Origin: Marinobacter mobilis
GTDB lineage: Bacteria; Pseudomonadota; Gammaproteobacteria; Pseudomonadales; Oleiphilaceae
Length of the DNA: 64,000 bases
Assembly: GCF_900106945.1 (NCBI RefSeq)
Contig: NZ_FNNE01000003.1
Coordinates: 310,001-374,000 of the forward strand
Direction: 5' to 3'
A program made the position numbers and the translations under genes. This document shows positions 51,197 through 61,854 of the stretch, one piece after another (the first letter of the stretch is position 1; each line of letters starts with the position of its first letter). The notes under the pieces are model-generated. The model did no database searches. It saw only the letters and a program-made list of their open reading frames with translations, and was not told the DNA's origin.

Positions 51197-52831
51197 TCAA
51201 TTGGTCGTAGTCCCGGCTGATGTATGCGAGTCAGCCGGAGGGTTCTGATAGAAAAACGCCGCCGTGAGCAATTCACGGGTGTAATCGGATTGAGGCCGGG
51301 CAAAGACGGAGGAGGCATCGCCATACTCAACAATTTCGCCACGACGAAGTACCAGCAGTTTATGGCTTAACGCCCGCACGACCGCCAGATCATGACTGAT
51401 GAACAGGTAACTGATGTGATAGCGGGCCTGCAGATCGAGAAGCAGTTCAATCACCTGACTCTGGACAGTCCGGTCCAGGGCCGACGTGGGTTCATCGAGA
51501 ATGATGAGCTCAGGGCGAAGTACCAGCGCGCGGGCGATCGCTATGCGCTGACGTTGACCGCCTGAGAATTCGTGCGGATAGCGGTGGCGGGCGTCGGGAT
51601 CGAGACCAACATCCTTCAGCGCCTGAACGACCTTGTTGTCGTGTTCCTCAACGGGAATGTCGGGTTCGTGGATCTCCAGCCCCTCACGGATAATCTCGGA
51701 AATGGACATCCTGGGACTGAGGCTTCCGTAAGGGTCCTGGAAGACGATCTGAACCTGGCGCCGGTAGGGACGAAACTGTTTCTGATTGAGCCCCGCAAGG
51801 TTTTCGCCATTGAGCTCAATCACGCCATCGCAGCCGGTCAGCTTTAACAGCGCATGTCCGATGGTGGTTTTTCCGCTGCCGCTTTCACCCACAATGCCCA
51901 GGGTTTCGCCCTTGTTGACGGCGAAACCAACCTTCTGAACCGCCTGAAACCAGGTCTTGGGCTTTCCAAGCCAGTTCTTTGAGGTGGCAAACCGAACGTT
52001 CAGGTCTTTTACCGCGAGCAGGGGCGTGTCGGAGTGGGGCGCTGCAGGTGGCGCGCTATGGGGCTCCGAGGCAAGCAGCTTCCGTGTGTAGGGGTGGCTG
52101 GGGCTGGCGAACAGTGTCTCGGTATCAGCTTGCTCAACCAGGGCACCTTTTTCCATGACCGCCACCTGATCCGCGTATTTCCGGACGATGGTGAGGTCAT
52201 GGGTGATCAACAGGACCGCCATACCAAGACGCGCCTGGAGTTCACCGAGCAACTCCAGCACCTGCTTCTGGACGGTGACATCAAGCGCTGTAGTCGGTTC
52301 GTCTGCAATCAGCAGGTCGGGTTCATTCGCCAGAGCCATCGCGATCATCACCCGCTGTTTCTGCCCACCGGACAGCTGGTGTGGGTAACTGCTCAGCCGC
52401 TCTTCCGGATTGACAATGCCGACCAGTGTCAGCAGTTCTAGGCAGCGTTTGCGGGCCTGCTCACCCCGCATGCCCATATGGAGAGCGAGGCTCTCAGAAA
52501 TCTGCTTTTCCACAGTATGGAGCGGGTTGAGCGAGGTCATCGGCTCCTGGAAAATCATGCTGATGTTACGCCCACGAATCTGCCGAAGTCGCTTTTCATC
52601 CGCCTTTAACAGATCCTCACCCTGATAAAAGATCTCTCCGCTTGGGTATTGGACATGCCGGGCATCCAGCAATCGCAGTACTGACAAAGCGGTGATCGAC
52701 TTCCCTGAGCCACTCTCGCCTACGAGGGCAAGTGTCTGGCCGGATTTGAGTGCCAGCGACACGTTGCTGACAACCTCGGCTCCGTGGTTAAAGCTGATGG
52801 AAAGGTTCGAAATGGTCAGCAGGTCCGTCAT
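51197..52831 (-). CDS. yejF: Peptide ABC transporter ATP-binding protein, double NBD (YejF-like)
   Basis: The 544-residue protein carries two nucleotide-binding domains of the oligopeptide type. Each has Walker [10 protein letters not shown], a signature (LSGGQKQRV and FSGGQRQRI) and Walker B ([12 protein letters not shown] and [12 protein letters not shown]). In E. coli YejF energises YejABE, which imports peptides and microcin C. It starts 3 nt after yejE on the same strand. Confidence 0.93.
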   Translation of the reverse strand: MTDLLTISNLSISFNHGAEVVSNVSLALKSGQTLALVGESGSGKSITALSVLRLLDARHVQYPSGEIFYQGEDLLKADEKRLRQIRGRNISMIFQEPMTSLNPLHTVEKQISESLALHMGMRGEQARKRCLELLTLVGIVNPEERLSSYPHQLSGGQKQRVMIAMALANEPDLLIADEPTTALDVTVQKQVLELLGELQARLGMAVLLITHDLTIVRKYADQVAVMEKGALVEQADTETLFASPSHPYTRKLLASEPHSAPPAAPHSDTPLLAVKDLNVRFATSKNWLGKPKTWFQAVQKVGFAVNKGETLGIVGESGSGKTTIGHALLKLTGCDGVIELNGENLAGLNQKQFRPYRRQVQIVFQDPYGSLSPRMSISEIIREGLEIHEPDIPVEEHDNKVVQALKDVGLDPDARHRYPHEFSGGQRQRIAIARALVLRPELIILDEPTSALDRTVQSQVIELLLDLQARYHISYLFISHDLAVVRALSHKLLVLRRGEIVEYGDASSVFARPQSDYTRELLTAAFFYQNPPADSHTSAGTTTN

Positions 52832-52834
52832 GGC

Positions 52835-53863
52835 TTAGTTCTTCCTGGGATCAAAGGCATCACGCACGGCCTCTCCGACGAAAACCAGCAGCGTCAGCAT
52901 GAGCGCGAGACTGACAAAGGCCGAGATACCCAGCCAGGGTGCATGGAGGTTGGATTTGCCCTGTGCGATGAGCTCTCCAAGGGAGGGAGACCCGGAGGGC
53001 AGACCGAAGCCGAGAAAGTCCAGCGATGTCAGTCCTGTGATCGCGCCAGTCAGTATGAACGGCATAAAGGTGAGCGTTGCCACCATGGCATTGGGCAGAA
53101 TATGGCGGAACATGATCATACGGTTGCCAAGACCCAGAGCGCGGGCCGCCCGGACATATTCGAAGTTGCGGGCGCGGAGGAATTCGGCGCGAACCACATC
53201 AACGAGCCCCATCCAGCTGAACAGCAACATGATGCCCAGCAGCCACCAGAAATTGGGCTCAACGATACTTGAGAGGATGATCAGCAGGTACAGTGCGGGT
53301 AATCCGGACCAGATCTCGATAAAGCGTTGACCCAGCAAATCGACCTTGCCGCCGTAGTAACCCTGAAGGGCTCCGACCGCAACGCCAACAATACTGCTCA
53401 GTATGGTGAGGATCAAACCAAACAGAACTGAAATCCGGAACCCATAGATCACACGAGCGGCAACGTCACGCCCCTGATCGTCAGTTCCGAGCCAGTTCTC
53501 AGCCGAGGGTGGTGCGGGAGAGGGGACATCGAGTTCATAGTTGATCGTGTCGTAGCTGAAGCGGATTGGAGGCCACAGCATCCAGCCGTTGGCTGCAATC
53601 TCATCACGGATAAAGGGGTCGCGGTAATCGGCTTCTGTGGGCAGAAAACCGCCGAACACTTCCTCGGAAATGTTCTCGACCAGCGGGAAATGCAGGTCGT
53701 CTTTGTACGACAGCATGAGCGGTTTGTCATTGGCGATCAGCTCGGCGCCCAGCGACAGTACAAAGAGCACGAGAAACAGCCAGAGGGCCCAGTAACCCCG
53801 ACGGTTGCTGCGGAAGTTTTGCAGGCGACGCTGCTGGATGGGCGAAAGCTTGAGGCCAGCCAC
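52835..53863 (-). CDS. yejE: Peptide ABC transporter permease (YejE-like)
   Basis: The 342-residue inner membrane permease has an N-terminal membrane segment (GYWALWLFLVLFVLSLGAELIA), a periplasmic insert including AENWLGTDDQGRDVAARVIYG, and the permease core with the EAA-type loop RAARALGLGNRMIMFRHILPN. It starts with GTG, 3 nt after the yejB stop, so the genes are coupled. Confidence 0.93.
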   Translation of the reverse strand: MAGLKLSPIQQRRLQNFRSNRRGYWALWLFLVLFVLSLGAELIANDKPLMLSYKDDLHFPLVENISEEVFGGFLPTEADYRDPFIRDEIAANGWMLWPPIRFSYDTINYELDVPSPAPPSAENWLGTDDQGRDVAARVIYGFRISVLFGLILTILSSIVGVAVGALQGYYGGKVDLLGQRFIEIWSGLPALYLLIILSSIVEPNFWWLLGIMLLFSWMGLVDVVRAEFLRARNFEYVRAARALGLGNRMIMFRHILPNAMVATLTFMPFILTGAITGLTSLDFLGFGLPSGSPSLGELIAQGKSNLHAPWLGISAFVSLALMLTLLVFVGEAVRDAFDPRKN

Positions 53864-53866
53864 GTC

Positions 53867-54952
53867 TCAACCCTCCCGACTTTCAAAGTCAATCCGCGGA
53901 TCGACAAGCACGTAGGTTATATCGCTGATCAGTTTCAACACCAAACCGATCAGGGTGTAGATGTACAGTGTGCCGAACAGCACCGGATAGTCCCGGTTCA
54001 GAGCGGCTTCAAAACCAAGCAGGCCAAGGCCATCGAGCGAGAAAATCACCTCGATCAACAGTGAGCTGGTAAAAAACAGCGATACCAGAACGCCCGGAAG
54101 GCTGGCGATTACAATCAGCATCGCATTACGGAAAACATGTCCATAAAGTACCTGGCGTTCTTCAAGCCCTTTGGCCCTGGCCGTGACGACATATTGCTTG
54201 CCGATTTCGTCGAGAAAGGAGTTCTTGGTTAGCAGGGTCAGGGTTGCAAATCCGCCAATCACGTTCGCCGTAACCGGAAGCGCCAGATGCCAGAAATAGT
54301 CGCCCACTTTTTCAAGCCAGCTGAGTTCGTCCCAGTTTGGCGAGGTGAGGCCTCGCAGTGGGAACCAGTCAAAATAACTGCCGCCGGCGAACAGCACGAT
54401 CAGCAGGAACGCAAACAGGAATCCGGGTATGGCGTAGCCAACGACAATGGCAGAGCTGCTCCAGACGTCGAAACGGGAGCCGTTGGTGACTGCTTTCTTG
54501 ATACCCAGAGGAATGGAAATGAGGTAGATGATCAGCGTCGACCACAGACCCAGTGAAATGGAGACCGGCATTTTGTCGATGATGAGGTCAATGACCGAGC
54601 GGTCGCGATAGAACGAATCGCCAAAATCAAAGGTTGCGTAGTCACCGAGCATCTTGAGGAAGCGCTCCGAGGCGGGCTTGTCAAACCCGTAGAGCTGCTC
54701 AAGCTCGTCCAGCAGCTCCGGACGGATACCCCGGGTGCCGCGGCTGTCCGTGCCCCCGTCCGAGCCGGAAACCTCGTTGCCACCGCCACCACCGGCCCGG
54801 GCGAGGGCGCTGCCACCGTGGCCTTCCATCTGGGCAACAAACTGCTCGATCGGACCACCGGGCGCGGCCTGTACGATGACGAAGTTAACCAGCATGATTC
54901 CGATCAGGGTCGGTATGATCAGAGCCAGTCGCCGCAGTATGTATGCGCCCAT
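53867..54952 (-). CDS. yejB: Peptide ABC transporter permease (YejB-like)
   Basis: The 361-residue permease begins [20 protein letters not shown] and has the EAA-type loop [20 protein letters not shown]. Residues about 48-75 form a Gly/Ser/Asp-rich stretch ([18 protein letters not shown]...) between the first membrane segment and [13 protein letters not shown], an insert also present in shorter form in other YejB proteins. A 66-nt gap separates it from yejA. Confidence 0.92.
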   Translation of the reverse strand: MGAYILRRLALIIPTLIGIMLVNFVIVQAAPGGPIEQFVAQMEGHGGSALARAGGGGGNEVSGSDGGTDSRGTRGIRPELLDELEQLYGFDKPASERFLKMLGDYATFDFGDSFYRDRSVIDLIIDKMPVSISLGLWSTLIIYLISIPLGIKKAVTNGSRFDVWSSSAIVVGYAIPGFLFAFLLIVLFAGGSYFDWFPLRGLTSPNWDELSWLEKVGDYFWHLALPVTANVIGGFATLTLLTKNSFLDEIGKQYVVTARAKGLEERQVLYGHVFRNAMLIVIASLPGVLVSLFFTSSLLIEVIFSLDGLGLLGFEAALNRDYPVLFGTLYIYTLIGLVLKLISDITYVLVDPRIDFESREG

Positions 54953-55018
54953 GGTCAGGCTGGTTCCGTCATGAAGGCAGCGTCCCGCCGCGAGTAAAAA
55001 GGTATCTGGATCATGGCG

Positions 55019-56839
55019 TCAGGGCTCGATCCACCAGTTATCAAAATCTATCCCGTTCTTGGGGATGGCATCCGGCCGTTGCAGCTGAGACCAGTACGCG
55101 ATGCGGTCCATGGCCAGGTGCCACTGGGGAACAACATAGAACCCGTGGAGCAGCACCCGATCCAGGGCGCGAACCCGGTGGACGAGACTTTCGCGATCCG
55201 GAGCCTGTATCACCAGGTCAACCAGCGCATCGATCACGGGATCGCTAACTCCCATGTAATTTCGTGAACCGACCATGTCTGCGGTTTCCGATGACCAGTA
55301 TTCACGCTGTTCATTGCCGGGAGAATCGGATTGCGGCAGCACCTGGGTCACCATATCGAAATCGAAATTGCGTACCCGCTGAATATACTGGGTGGTGTCC
55401 ACCATACGGACTGCCACTTCGATGCCGAGCTTCTCCAGATTGGCCTTGAACGGCAGCACGATTCGCTCGAATGTTTTCTGGAACAGCAATATTTCGAAAT
55501 TGAGGGGCTCACCGGTTTCTACATTGACCATCTTGCGGTCGCGAATTTCGTAACCCGCGTCCTTGAGCTTGAGCATCGCGATACGCAGGTTGCCGCGAAG
55601 ACTGTGATCGCCAGTCGTCGAGGGGGGCTGGTAGGGCTCAGTGAAAACGCTGACGGGCAGCTGGTCGCGGTAAGGCTCCAATATCGCGAGCTCTTCCGGA
55701 GTAGGCAGGCCGGATGAGGCCAACTCGCTATTCTCGAAATAGCTGTCGGTACGCGTGTACTGACCATAGAAGAGGTTGGTGTTAGCCCAGTCAAAATCGA
55801 AGGCGTAAGCCAGGGCCTCGCGAACCCGTGGGTCAGAAAACTGGGGCCGGCGGGTATTGAAAACAAACCCCTGCAGGCCAACCGGGCGGTGGTGTTCAAG
55901 GCCTTCGGTTGTAATCAGACCCTGATCAAATTTGTCACCGGTATAGGCGGTTGCCCAGTTCTTGGCAGAGCTTTCGAGGCGGAAGTCATAGTTGCCGGCC
56001 TTGAAGGCCTCCAGGGCTACGGTGTCGTCCGTGTAATAATCGAAACGAATCTCGTTGAAGTTAAAGTAGCCGCGGCGGACCGGAAGGTCCTTGGCCCAGT
56101 AATCTTCAACCCGGGTGTACGTGATGGATCGGCCAGCATCGAAATTTCCAATCCGATAGGCGCCGCTGCCCACTGGAGGCGTGAGGCCATTCTTGCCGAA
56201 TTCCCGATCCTGCCAGTAGTGTTTTGGGAGTACCGGGAGCTGGCCGAGAATCAGCGGAAGCTCGCGATTCTGGCTGTCGCCGAAATCGAAGCGGATACGA
56301 TGGCTGCTTTCGACACTGACGGACTCAACGTCCGAGTAATAGCTCCGGTAAAAGGGATGGCCCTCGGTAGTCAGCAGCTCAAAGGTGAACCGGACGTCCT
56401 CGGCTGTAATCGGGGTGCCGTCCTGAAACCGGGCCTCTTCTCGCAGATTGAAAACAACGTATTGGCGGTTTTCGGGGGTTTCAACGGACTCCGCAATCAG
56501 CCCGTATTCGCTGAAGGCTTCATCCGCTGAGGAAACCATCAGGGTGTCGTACAGGTAGGTGTTGATGCCGACGGCCGCAATGGCGCCAATTACGAAGGGG
56601 TTGAAAGAGTCAAAGCCGTTGGATACGACCCCGCGGCGCAGGGTTCCGCCCTTGGGGGCATCGGGATTGACGTAGTCGAAATAAGGAAAGTCTGCAGCGT
56701 AGGCCGGTTCGCCATGCATGGCGAGTGCATGGCTTGGCGTCACCTGTTCGGCGGAAACTGTCTGGCTGCTGACACCGAAAACAACAGCAGCCAGGAAGGA
56801 AAGAGCATTACGGTATGAATTCGTCCTGTTTCTTACCAT
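55019..56839 (-). CDS. yejA: Peptide-binding protein of the Yej ABC transporter (family 5)
   Basis: The 606-residue protein has a signal peptide (RNALSFLAAVVFGVSSQTVSA) without a lipobox and the family 5 solute-binding fold, with HALAMHGEPAYAADFPYFDYVNPDAPKGG near the start and REALAYAFDFDWANTNLFYGQYTR in the middle. It delivers peptides to YejBE. The gene lies 30 bp after mltD and leads yejA-B-E-F. Confidence 0.93.
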   Translation of the reverse strand: MVRNRTNSYRNALSFLAAVVFGVSSQTVSAEQVTPSHALAMHGEPAYAADFPYFDYVNPDAPKGGTLRRGVVSNGFDSFNPFVIGAIAAVGINTYLYDTLMVSSADEAFSEYGLIAESVETPENRQYVVFNLREEARFQDGTPITAEDVRFTFELLTTEGHPFYRSYYSDVESVSVESSHRIRFDFGDSQNRELPLILGQLPVLPKHYWQDREFGKNGLTPPVGSGAYRIGNFDAGRSITYTRVEDYWAKDLPVRRGYFNFNEIRFDYYTDDTVALEAFKAGNYDFRLESSAKNWATAYTGDKFDQGLITTEGLEHHRPVGLQGFVFNTRRPQFSDPRVREALAYAFDFDWANTNLFYGQYTRTDSYFENSELASSGLPTPEELAILEPYRDQLPVSVFTEPYQPPSTTGDHSLRGNLRIAMLKLKDAGYEIRDRKMVNVETGEPLNFEILLFQKTFERIVLPFKANLEKLGIEVAVRMVDTTQYIQRVRNFDFDMVTQVLPQSDSPGNEQREYWSSETADMVGSRNYMGVSDPVIDALVDLVIQAPDRESLVHRVRALDRVLLHGFYVVPQWHLAMDRIAYWSQLQRPDAIPKNGIDFDNWWIEP

Positions 56840-56869
56840 GGATCTCGCACGTGTGGATTTTTGTAATGG

Positions 56870-58597
56870 TTAGTTGGCGTTACGAATATCCACGTAGAGT
56901 ACCAGACTTTGTCCGGGTTGGAGATAGCGCGAAGTATTAAGGTTATTCCAGCTTGCGATGTCACTCACATTGACTGAAAAACGGCTTGCAATGGTCGACA
57001 GTGAATCACCCCTGCGTACCTGATAACCGACCCGCCGAACCATCGCGTTGTTACGTGCACTGGCGAGGGTTGTCGGGTTAGCGGTTTGCGACCAGATAAC
57101 AAGCGTCTGGCCCGGCATCAGAGGATCACCCGGTGCCATGCCGTTCCAGGACGCAACCTGGCGCACACTGACGCCGTTTTCCCGGGCAATATCCCAGAAG
57201 GTATCCCCGGAGCGGACGGTGTACTCGATACGTTGGCCATTGCCGCTGCGGGAACCGCGGGCCTGGGTCGCGGCGAGACGCTGGTTCTGGCTGAGTGAAT
57301 ACGCCGACGAGCCTCGGCTGGCCGTTGGTATCAACAGGTGCTGGCCAGCGCGAATCATGTCGCCGTTCATATTGTTGACCTCACGGATGACCGCGGGTGT
57401 GGTGCCGAAGTTGCGGGCAATGCGAATCAGACTGTCACCGGACACGACCTGGTAATTCTGCCAAGAAACACGTTGCTCCGCAGGCAGGGCATTTATACCT
57501 TCACGAAACTGCTCGGCATTCTCGGCAGGAACCAGCAGACGGTGAGGGCCATCCGGGGTGGTTGCCCAGCGATTGTAGGAAGGGTTGAGCAGATAGATTT
57601 CGTCGGTGCTCACGCCTGCCAGCGTGGCGGCCTGGGCAAGGTCAAGCTGGAACCCGGTCTCGACCACCTCGAAATAGGGCTGGTCTTCCAGCGCCGGGAG
57701 CTCAATGCCATAGGCGGCCGGATCCTGATAGATCTTGGCCAGCGCAATGAGCTTCGGTACGTAGTGGCGGGTTTCGCGGGGCAGGTCCAGAGCCCAGAAA
57801 TTGGTTGCCTTATTGCTGCGCTGGTTACGGCGTATGGCGCTTGACACAGTGCCCCCGCCGCTATTGTAGGCGGCCAGGGCCAGGGTGTAGTCGCCATCAA
57901 AACGATTGGCGAGACGTTCAAGGTAGGTATAGGCCGCGTCGGTGGCGGCAAGAATGTCACGACGGTCGTCATGCCACCAGCTCTGGGTAAGCCCGAAGTA
58001 TTTTCCGGTGGAGGGGATGAACTGCCAGAGGCCCGCGGCGCGGCCGTGGGAATAGGCGAACGGGTCAAACGCGCTTTCAACCACCGGAAGCAGCGCCAGT
58101 TCGGTCGGCAGTCCCCGTTTTTCAGCCTCATTGAGCACGTGATACATGTACCGGCTTGCGCGCTCGGAGACCCGGCGGATGTACGAAGGATGGTTAACGT
58201 ACCAGTTCAGCTGTTGTTCGATTCGCTCATTACTGACGGTCAGGTCGAGGGAAAAACCATCTCGCAGCCGCTGCCATAGGTCGCTGTTGCCGATATCTGC
58301 GTCAGCCTGGGGCGGCATGGCCTCCAGGGATTCGCGGGCCTTTTCAGCCGTTGCCTGGAGCTCGGGGGCGATTGAGTCGTCAAGATCGCTGGCAGACACC
58401 TTGTTTTCGTCGCCTGACTCAACGGAACGCACCAGTTCCTGGTCACCTGTGGCGACCTGAAGGCTGGCCGATGAGAGCAGGGATTCTTCCTGGTCACCAG
58501 TGGCGCTCCACCAGCTGCTACCCGGTGTCTGGAGGCTGCTGCAACCGGCGGTGAGTGTGCTGGATACGAGCAGCGCGGCAAAACGTCGTGACATCAT
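56870..58597 (-). CDS. mltD: Membrane-bound lytic murein transglycosylase D, three LysM repeats
   Basis: MltD cleaves peptidoglycan glycan strands. The 575-residue protein has a lipoprotein signal ending LTAGCSS, with Cys19 as the lipidated residue; an Asp/Glu/Ser-rich region; the lytic transglycosylase domain with catalytic Glu174 in LLPVVESAFDPFAYS and GRAAGLWQFIPSTGKYFGL; and three LysM repeats near residues 380-425, 459-505 and 528-572. E. coli MltD has two LysM repeats and is shorter. The start is ATG at 58597 or the adjacent one at 58594. Downstream, yejA begins after 30 bp. Confidence 0.94.
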   Translation of the reverse strand: MMSRRFAALLVSSTLTAGCSSLQTPGSSWWSATGDQEESLLSSASLQVATGDQELVRSVESGDENKVSASDLDDSIAPELQATAEKARESLEAMPPQADADIGNSDLWQRLRDGFSLDLTVSNERIEQQLNWYVNHPSYIRRVSERASRYMYHVLNEAEKRGLPTELALLPVVESAFDPFAYSHGRAAGLWQFIPSTGKYFGLTQSWWHDDRRDILAATDAAYTYLERLANRFDGDYTLALAAYNSGGGTVSSAIRRNQRSNKATNFWALDLPRETRHYVPKLIALAKIYQDPAAYGIELPALEDQPYFEVVETGFQLDLAQAATLAGVSTDEIYLLNPSYNRWATTPDGPHRLLVPAENAEQFREGINALPAEQRVSWQNYQVVSGDSLIRIARNFGTTPAVIREVNNMNGDMIRAGQHLLIPTASRGSSAYSLSQNQRLAATQARGSRSGNGQRIEYTVRSGDTFWDIARENGVSVRQVASWNGMAPGDPLMPGQTLVIWSQTANPTTLASARNNAMVRRVGYQVRRGDSLSTIASRFSVNVSDIASWNNLNTSRYLQPGQSLVLYVDIRNAN

Positions 58598-58612
58598 AAT
58601 CGTAGGCCCGGC

Positions 58613-58634
58613 TCAGGATCCCGCGAGATCCTGA
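58613..58634. promoter_or_regulatory. Perfect dyad just upstream of mltD
   Basis: TCAGGATC (58613-58620) and GATCCTGA (58627-58634) are perfect inverted repeats with a 6-nt spacer (CCGCGA), ending 15 bp before the mltD start codon. It could be a hairpin near the ribosome binding site or an operator. The 58598-58770 gap also has a short GCCCG/CGGGC hairpin (58755-58770) right after the gloB stop. Confidence 0.4.
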
Positions 58635-58770
58635 ATATTAATGTTATGAATGAGATAGATGGCTAATGTGTACGGAATTCTATTGGAAGCCAATTTCTGG
58701 GGTCAAGGTGACTCGCGTTACTTCGGTGACACCTTTTGTTAATTAAGGTCAGGTGCCCGATACTGCGGGC

Positions 58771-59565
58771 TCAGAAATGATCCTTGCCGTGGCGGACCGC
58801 TGCAAACACGGCGTCAGGCGTATCGCATTCAAGCCCCTGTTCTCGTGCGTAGTTAGTTGCTGCCGCGATTACCTCGGGATCATCCCAGCGCAAAAACGGG
58901 TTGAGCTGCTTTTCCCGGCCAAGCAATCCCGGAACGGTGGCCTTGTTGCTGGCCCTGAGTTGTTCGCATTCGGCTTCGAACGCGGCAAGACCTTCATCTC
59001 CGGGTAACAGGTTCCGGGCATAGTTGAGGTTGGCCAGGGTGTATTCGTGGGCACAGTACACGCCGGTGTCGTCCGGCAATTGCCGTAACTGTGCCAGAGA
59101 GTGGCGCATTTGGGCTGGCGAGCCCTCGAACAGACGGCCACACCCGCACACAAACAAGGTGTCCCCGCAGAACAATACCGGGTGCCCATCCACCGGAGTC
59201 GGGCAGAAGTAAGCGATATGGTCAAGTGTGTGCCCCGGAACTTCCATCACCCTGAAGGTCAGCTCGTGCCAGCTCACGGAATCACCGGCGGCTACCGTTT
59301 CGCTGGCGGAAGTAAACGGCGAATTGGCCGGCGCAATCGTGCGGACAGCGCCAAGCGTCTGAATCAGTTTCCGGATCCCGCCGACGTGATCCGGGTGATG
59401 GTGGGTGACCAGAATTGCGTCGAGTGTGAGGCCGTGCTGACTGAGATGATCAATGACCGGTCCGGCGTCTCCGGGGTCAACGACCATGGCCTTCCCGCTA
59501 CTGCTGTCGGCAAGACACCAGATATAATTGTCATTGAATGCGGGAATAGCAGAAATGGACAGCAT
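58771..59565 (-). CDS. gloB: Hydroxyacylglutathione hydrolase (glyoxalase II)
   Basis: GloB hydrolyses S-lactoylglutathione in methylglyoxal detoxification. The 264-residue metallo-beta-lactamase-fold protein has the two-metal motif [40 protein letters not shown], and the C-terminal [12 protein letters not shown]. It diverges from the methyltransferase gene and is followed by mltD, as in pseudomonads. Confidence 0.96.
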   Translation of the reverse strand: MLSISAIPAFNDNYIWCLADSSSGKAMVVDPGDAGPVIDHLSQHGLTLDAILVTHHHPDHVGGIRKLIQTLGAVRTIAPANSPFTSASETVAAGDSVSWHELTFRVMEVPGHTLDHIAYFCPTPVDGHPVLFCGDTLFVCGCGRLFEGSPAQMRHSLAQLRQLPDDTGVYCAHEYTLANLNYARNLLPGDEGLAAFEAECEQLRASNKATVPGLLGREKQLNPFLRWDDPEVIAAATNYAREQGLECDTPDAVFAAVRHGKDHF

Positions 59566-59663
59566 GGTGTCTCCGATGTGAACCGGTGAATGTGACTGCT
59601 ATCATAGAACATTCATCACCACAGCCCAACGACCCGGAACAACGGGTAGCAGGACAGGCAGGC

Positions 59664-60452
59664 ATGTACTCTGAAAAGCAGGATTATGCGGAGCGTCACC
59701 GGAACTTCGAACACTGGTTTCAGACCCCTTTGGGCCGGGCCCTGATCGCTGACCAGCGGCGCTGCATTGATCAGGTGCTGGCAGGGGTCATGCCGGGTGA
59801 CCGGCTGCTGCAAGTTGGGTTGAGTCACCGCCTGCCGCTGACATCCGCGCTGGATTTTACCCACAAGTTCATGACCACTTCCGAGTGGGGATGCGGCATT
59901 CCTGATGGCGCCGTAGTGTGCGATAGCGACGAGTTGCCTTTCCCCTCTGAATCAATGGACCTTGTTATCCTTCATCACAGTGCTGACTTTTCTGCTTATC
60001 CTCATCAGGTTGTACGGGAGGCGTGCAGGGTCCTGAAAGGCGGTGGCCAACTGCTCCACATTGGCTTTAATCCGCTCAGTATCTGGGGGCTGCGTAAGCT
60101 GCTTTCCCGTTGTCATAGCGGGCCTTGGGGCGGGCGTTTTATCTTAAAATCGCGGATGGAAGACTGGCTGCGGTTGCTGGATCTCGGGGTCGATCGCTCG
60201 GGTAGTTATTTTCTCCATCTTCCGCTGAATAATCTTAGCCCCCAGGGCGATCTCCGCTGGCTGACCCGGATCGGCGGGCAGGGAATCCTGCCAGTGGGCG
60301 CCTATTACTGTATCCTTGCCACCAAACGTGTGGGCTCACCAATCAAAGTGCAGCGAAACTGGCGCCGGAGCAATGTGATAACTTTGCCTGGCACGACTGC
60401 AATTGGTGCGTCAAGGGGATGTATCCGCGACAACGGTGGAGTGAATGGTTAA
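59664..60452 (+). CDS. Class I SAM-dependent methyltransferase
   Basis: The protein contains a short N-terminal segment ([20 protein letters not shown]), a SAM site with [35 protein letters not shown] and [22 protein letters not shown], as in the methyltransferase 11 family. GloB-adjacent members are widespread but their substrate is unknown. The frame opens at a GTG at 59586 (288 aa), but ATG at 59664 has AGGACAGGCAGG upstream and fits the family start, giving 262 aa. The stop overlaps rnhA by 8 nt. Confidence 0.85.
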   Translation: MYSEKQDYAERHRNFEHWFQTPLGRALIADQRRCIDQVLAGVMPGDRLLQVGLSHRLPLTSALDFTHKFMTTSEWGCGIPDGAVVCDSDELPFPSESMDLVILHHSADFSAYPHQVVREACRVLKGGGQLLHIGFNPLSIWGLRKLLSRCHSGPWGGRFILKSRMEDWLRLLDLGVDRSGSYFLHLPLNNLSPQGDLRWLTRIGGQGILPVGAYYCILATKRVGSPIKVQRNWRRSNVITLPGTTAIGASRGCIRDNGGVNG

Positions 60453-60888
60453 CAAGGTAGTGATGTACACGGACGGGGCCTGTAAAGGAAATCCGGGACC
60501 TGGTGGCTGGGGTGTGGTTCTGCGATACGGCGACGCCATGAAAACCCTCCATGGCGGAGAACGCAACACCACCAATAACCGGATGGAACTGATGGCAGCC
60601 ATCATGGGGTTGCGGGCCTTGACCCGGACCTGTGAGATTGATCTGTTTACCGATTCCCAATACGTCCGTAAGGGAATTACCGAATGGATGACCGGCTGGA
60701 AAAAGAACGGCTGGAAAACCGCTGCGCGTAAGCCAGTGAAAAATGATGATCTCTGGAAAGCGCTGGATGAAGAAGTCGGGCGTCATACCGTCACCTGGCA
60801 CTGGGTCAAGGGGCATGCCGGCGTACCTGACAATGAACTCGCTGACGAGCTTGCGAATCGCGGTGTGGACGAACTGGCCTCGGCCTGA
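60445..60888 (+). CDS. rnhA: Ribonuclease HI
   Basis: RnhA cleaves RNA in RNA-DNA hybrids. The 147-residue protein has the four catalytic acids in [41 protein letters not shown] and [10 protein letters not shown], and the basic handle [17 protein letters not shown]. It is followed 12 bp later by dnaQ, a common pairing. Confidence 0.97.
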   Translation: MVNKVVMYTDGACKGNPGPGGWGVVLRYGDAMKTLHGGERNTTNNRMELMAAIMGLRALTRTCEIDLFTDSQYVRKGITEWMTGWKKNGWKTAARKPVKNDDLWKALDEEVGRHTVTWHWVKGHAGVPDNELADELANRGVDELASA

Positions 60889-60900
60889 TCAGGATAAGTA

Positions 60901-61605
60901 ATGCGACAGATCGTACTGGATACAGAAACCACGGGTATTGATCCCAATGATGGTCACCGGATCATCGAAATTGGTTGTGTTGAACTGATGGAGCGCCAGC
61001 TCACCGGGCGCCATTACCACGTTTACATCAATCCCGAGCGGCCAATTGATGCCGAAGCCATAGCCGTACACGGCATCACTAATGAATTTCTCGCCGACAA
61101 GCCATTGTTCCGGGACGTAGCTGATGAGTTCTTTGAGTTCATCAAGGGTGCCGAGTTGGTCATTCATAACGCGGCGTTCGACGTTGGCTTTATGGACGCC
61201 GAGTTCGCCCGCCTGAAGCCGGTTCGTAAAACCGCCGACCATTGCGGGATTGTCGATTCCCTGGCGATAGCCAGGGAAAAGCACCCGGGGCAGAAGAACA
61301 ACCTCGACGCTTTGTGTAAACGCTATGGTGTCGACAACAGCAGCCGGGAACTCCATGGCGCGTTGCTCGATGCCGAGATATTGGCTGATGTATTCCTGTT
61401 ACTTACGGGTGGTCAAACTGCACTGACCCTGGATGACAGTGATGGCGAAGCAGGGCAGTCCGGCGGCATTCGGCGCCTGGCAGCCGATCGCGCCAGACTG
61501 GTGGTTCCCCAAGCCAGCAATGAGGAGCTGGAAGCACACAGCGAATTGTTGGCGGCGATCGAAAAGAGTGCCGGTGAAAGCCTGTGGAGCAAGCTCGACC
61601 TTTGA
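60901..61605 (+). CDS. dnaQ: DNA polymerase III epsilon subunit (proofreading exonuclease)
   Basis: DnaQ removes mispaired bases during replication. The 234-residue protein shows the exonuclease motifs IVLDTETTGIDP (Exo I), LVIHNAAFDVGFMDAEF (Exo II) and HGALLDAEILADVFLLL (Exo III), and the helical C-terminal tail that binds the polymerase alpha subunit. It starts 12 bp after rnhA. Confidence 0.97.
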   Translation: MRQIVLDTETTGIDPNDGHRIIEIGCVELMERQLTGRHYHVYINPERPIDAEAIAVHGITNEFLADKPLFRDVADEFFEFIKGAELVIHNAAFDVGFMDAEFARLKPVRKTADHCGIVDSLAIAREKHPGQKNNLDALCKRYGVDNSSRELHGALLDAEILADVFLLLTGGQTALTLDDSDGEAGQSGGIRRLAADRARLVVPQASNEELEAHSELLAAIEKSAGESLWSKLDL

Positions 61606-61854
61606 GATATCCGGAGGCGCTGATGGCCGGGAGCCAGCGACTGAGAACTGTGTCAGAGTGTACTTATTGTTACATTTCGGGTTTCTTGAGGAACATGAGT
61701 TTTGTGTTATAAGTAATGGTCAGTTCGCCAGTTTTTTGCGTGCCATGTCATCGATTGATGGTTCGTGAGCTGGCCAAGGACGGTTCGTAGCTAACTCGAT
61801 CCCGAATAATAAAGAGGAAGCGGAAAGGTTCCGCATCAGGTACAGGAAGCGTAT
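61606..61854 (+). promoter_or_regulatory. Intergenic region and candidate promoter ahead of fimL
   Basis: TTGAGG (61686-61691), 16-nt spacer and TATAAG (61708-61713) form a plausible sigma-70 promoter about 140 bp ahead of fimL. A GCGGAA/TTCCGC hairpin (61820-61834) lies 20 bp before the start codon. I see no gene in this 249-bp gap. Confidence 0.35.

Noticed and set aside
58705..58735. AAGGTG/CACCTTTT inverted repeat resembling a plus-strand terminator
   Set aside because: No plus-strand gene precedes it and the loop is long (19 nt).
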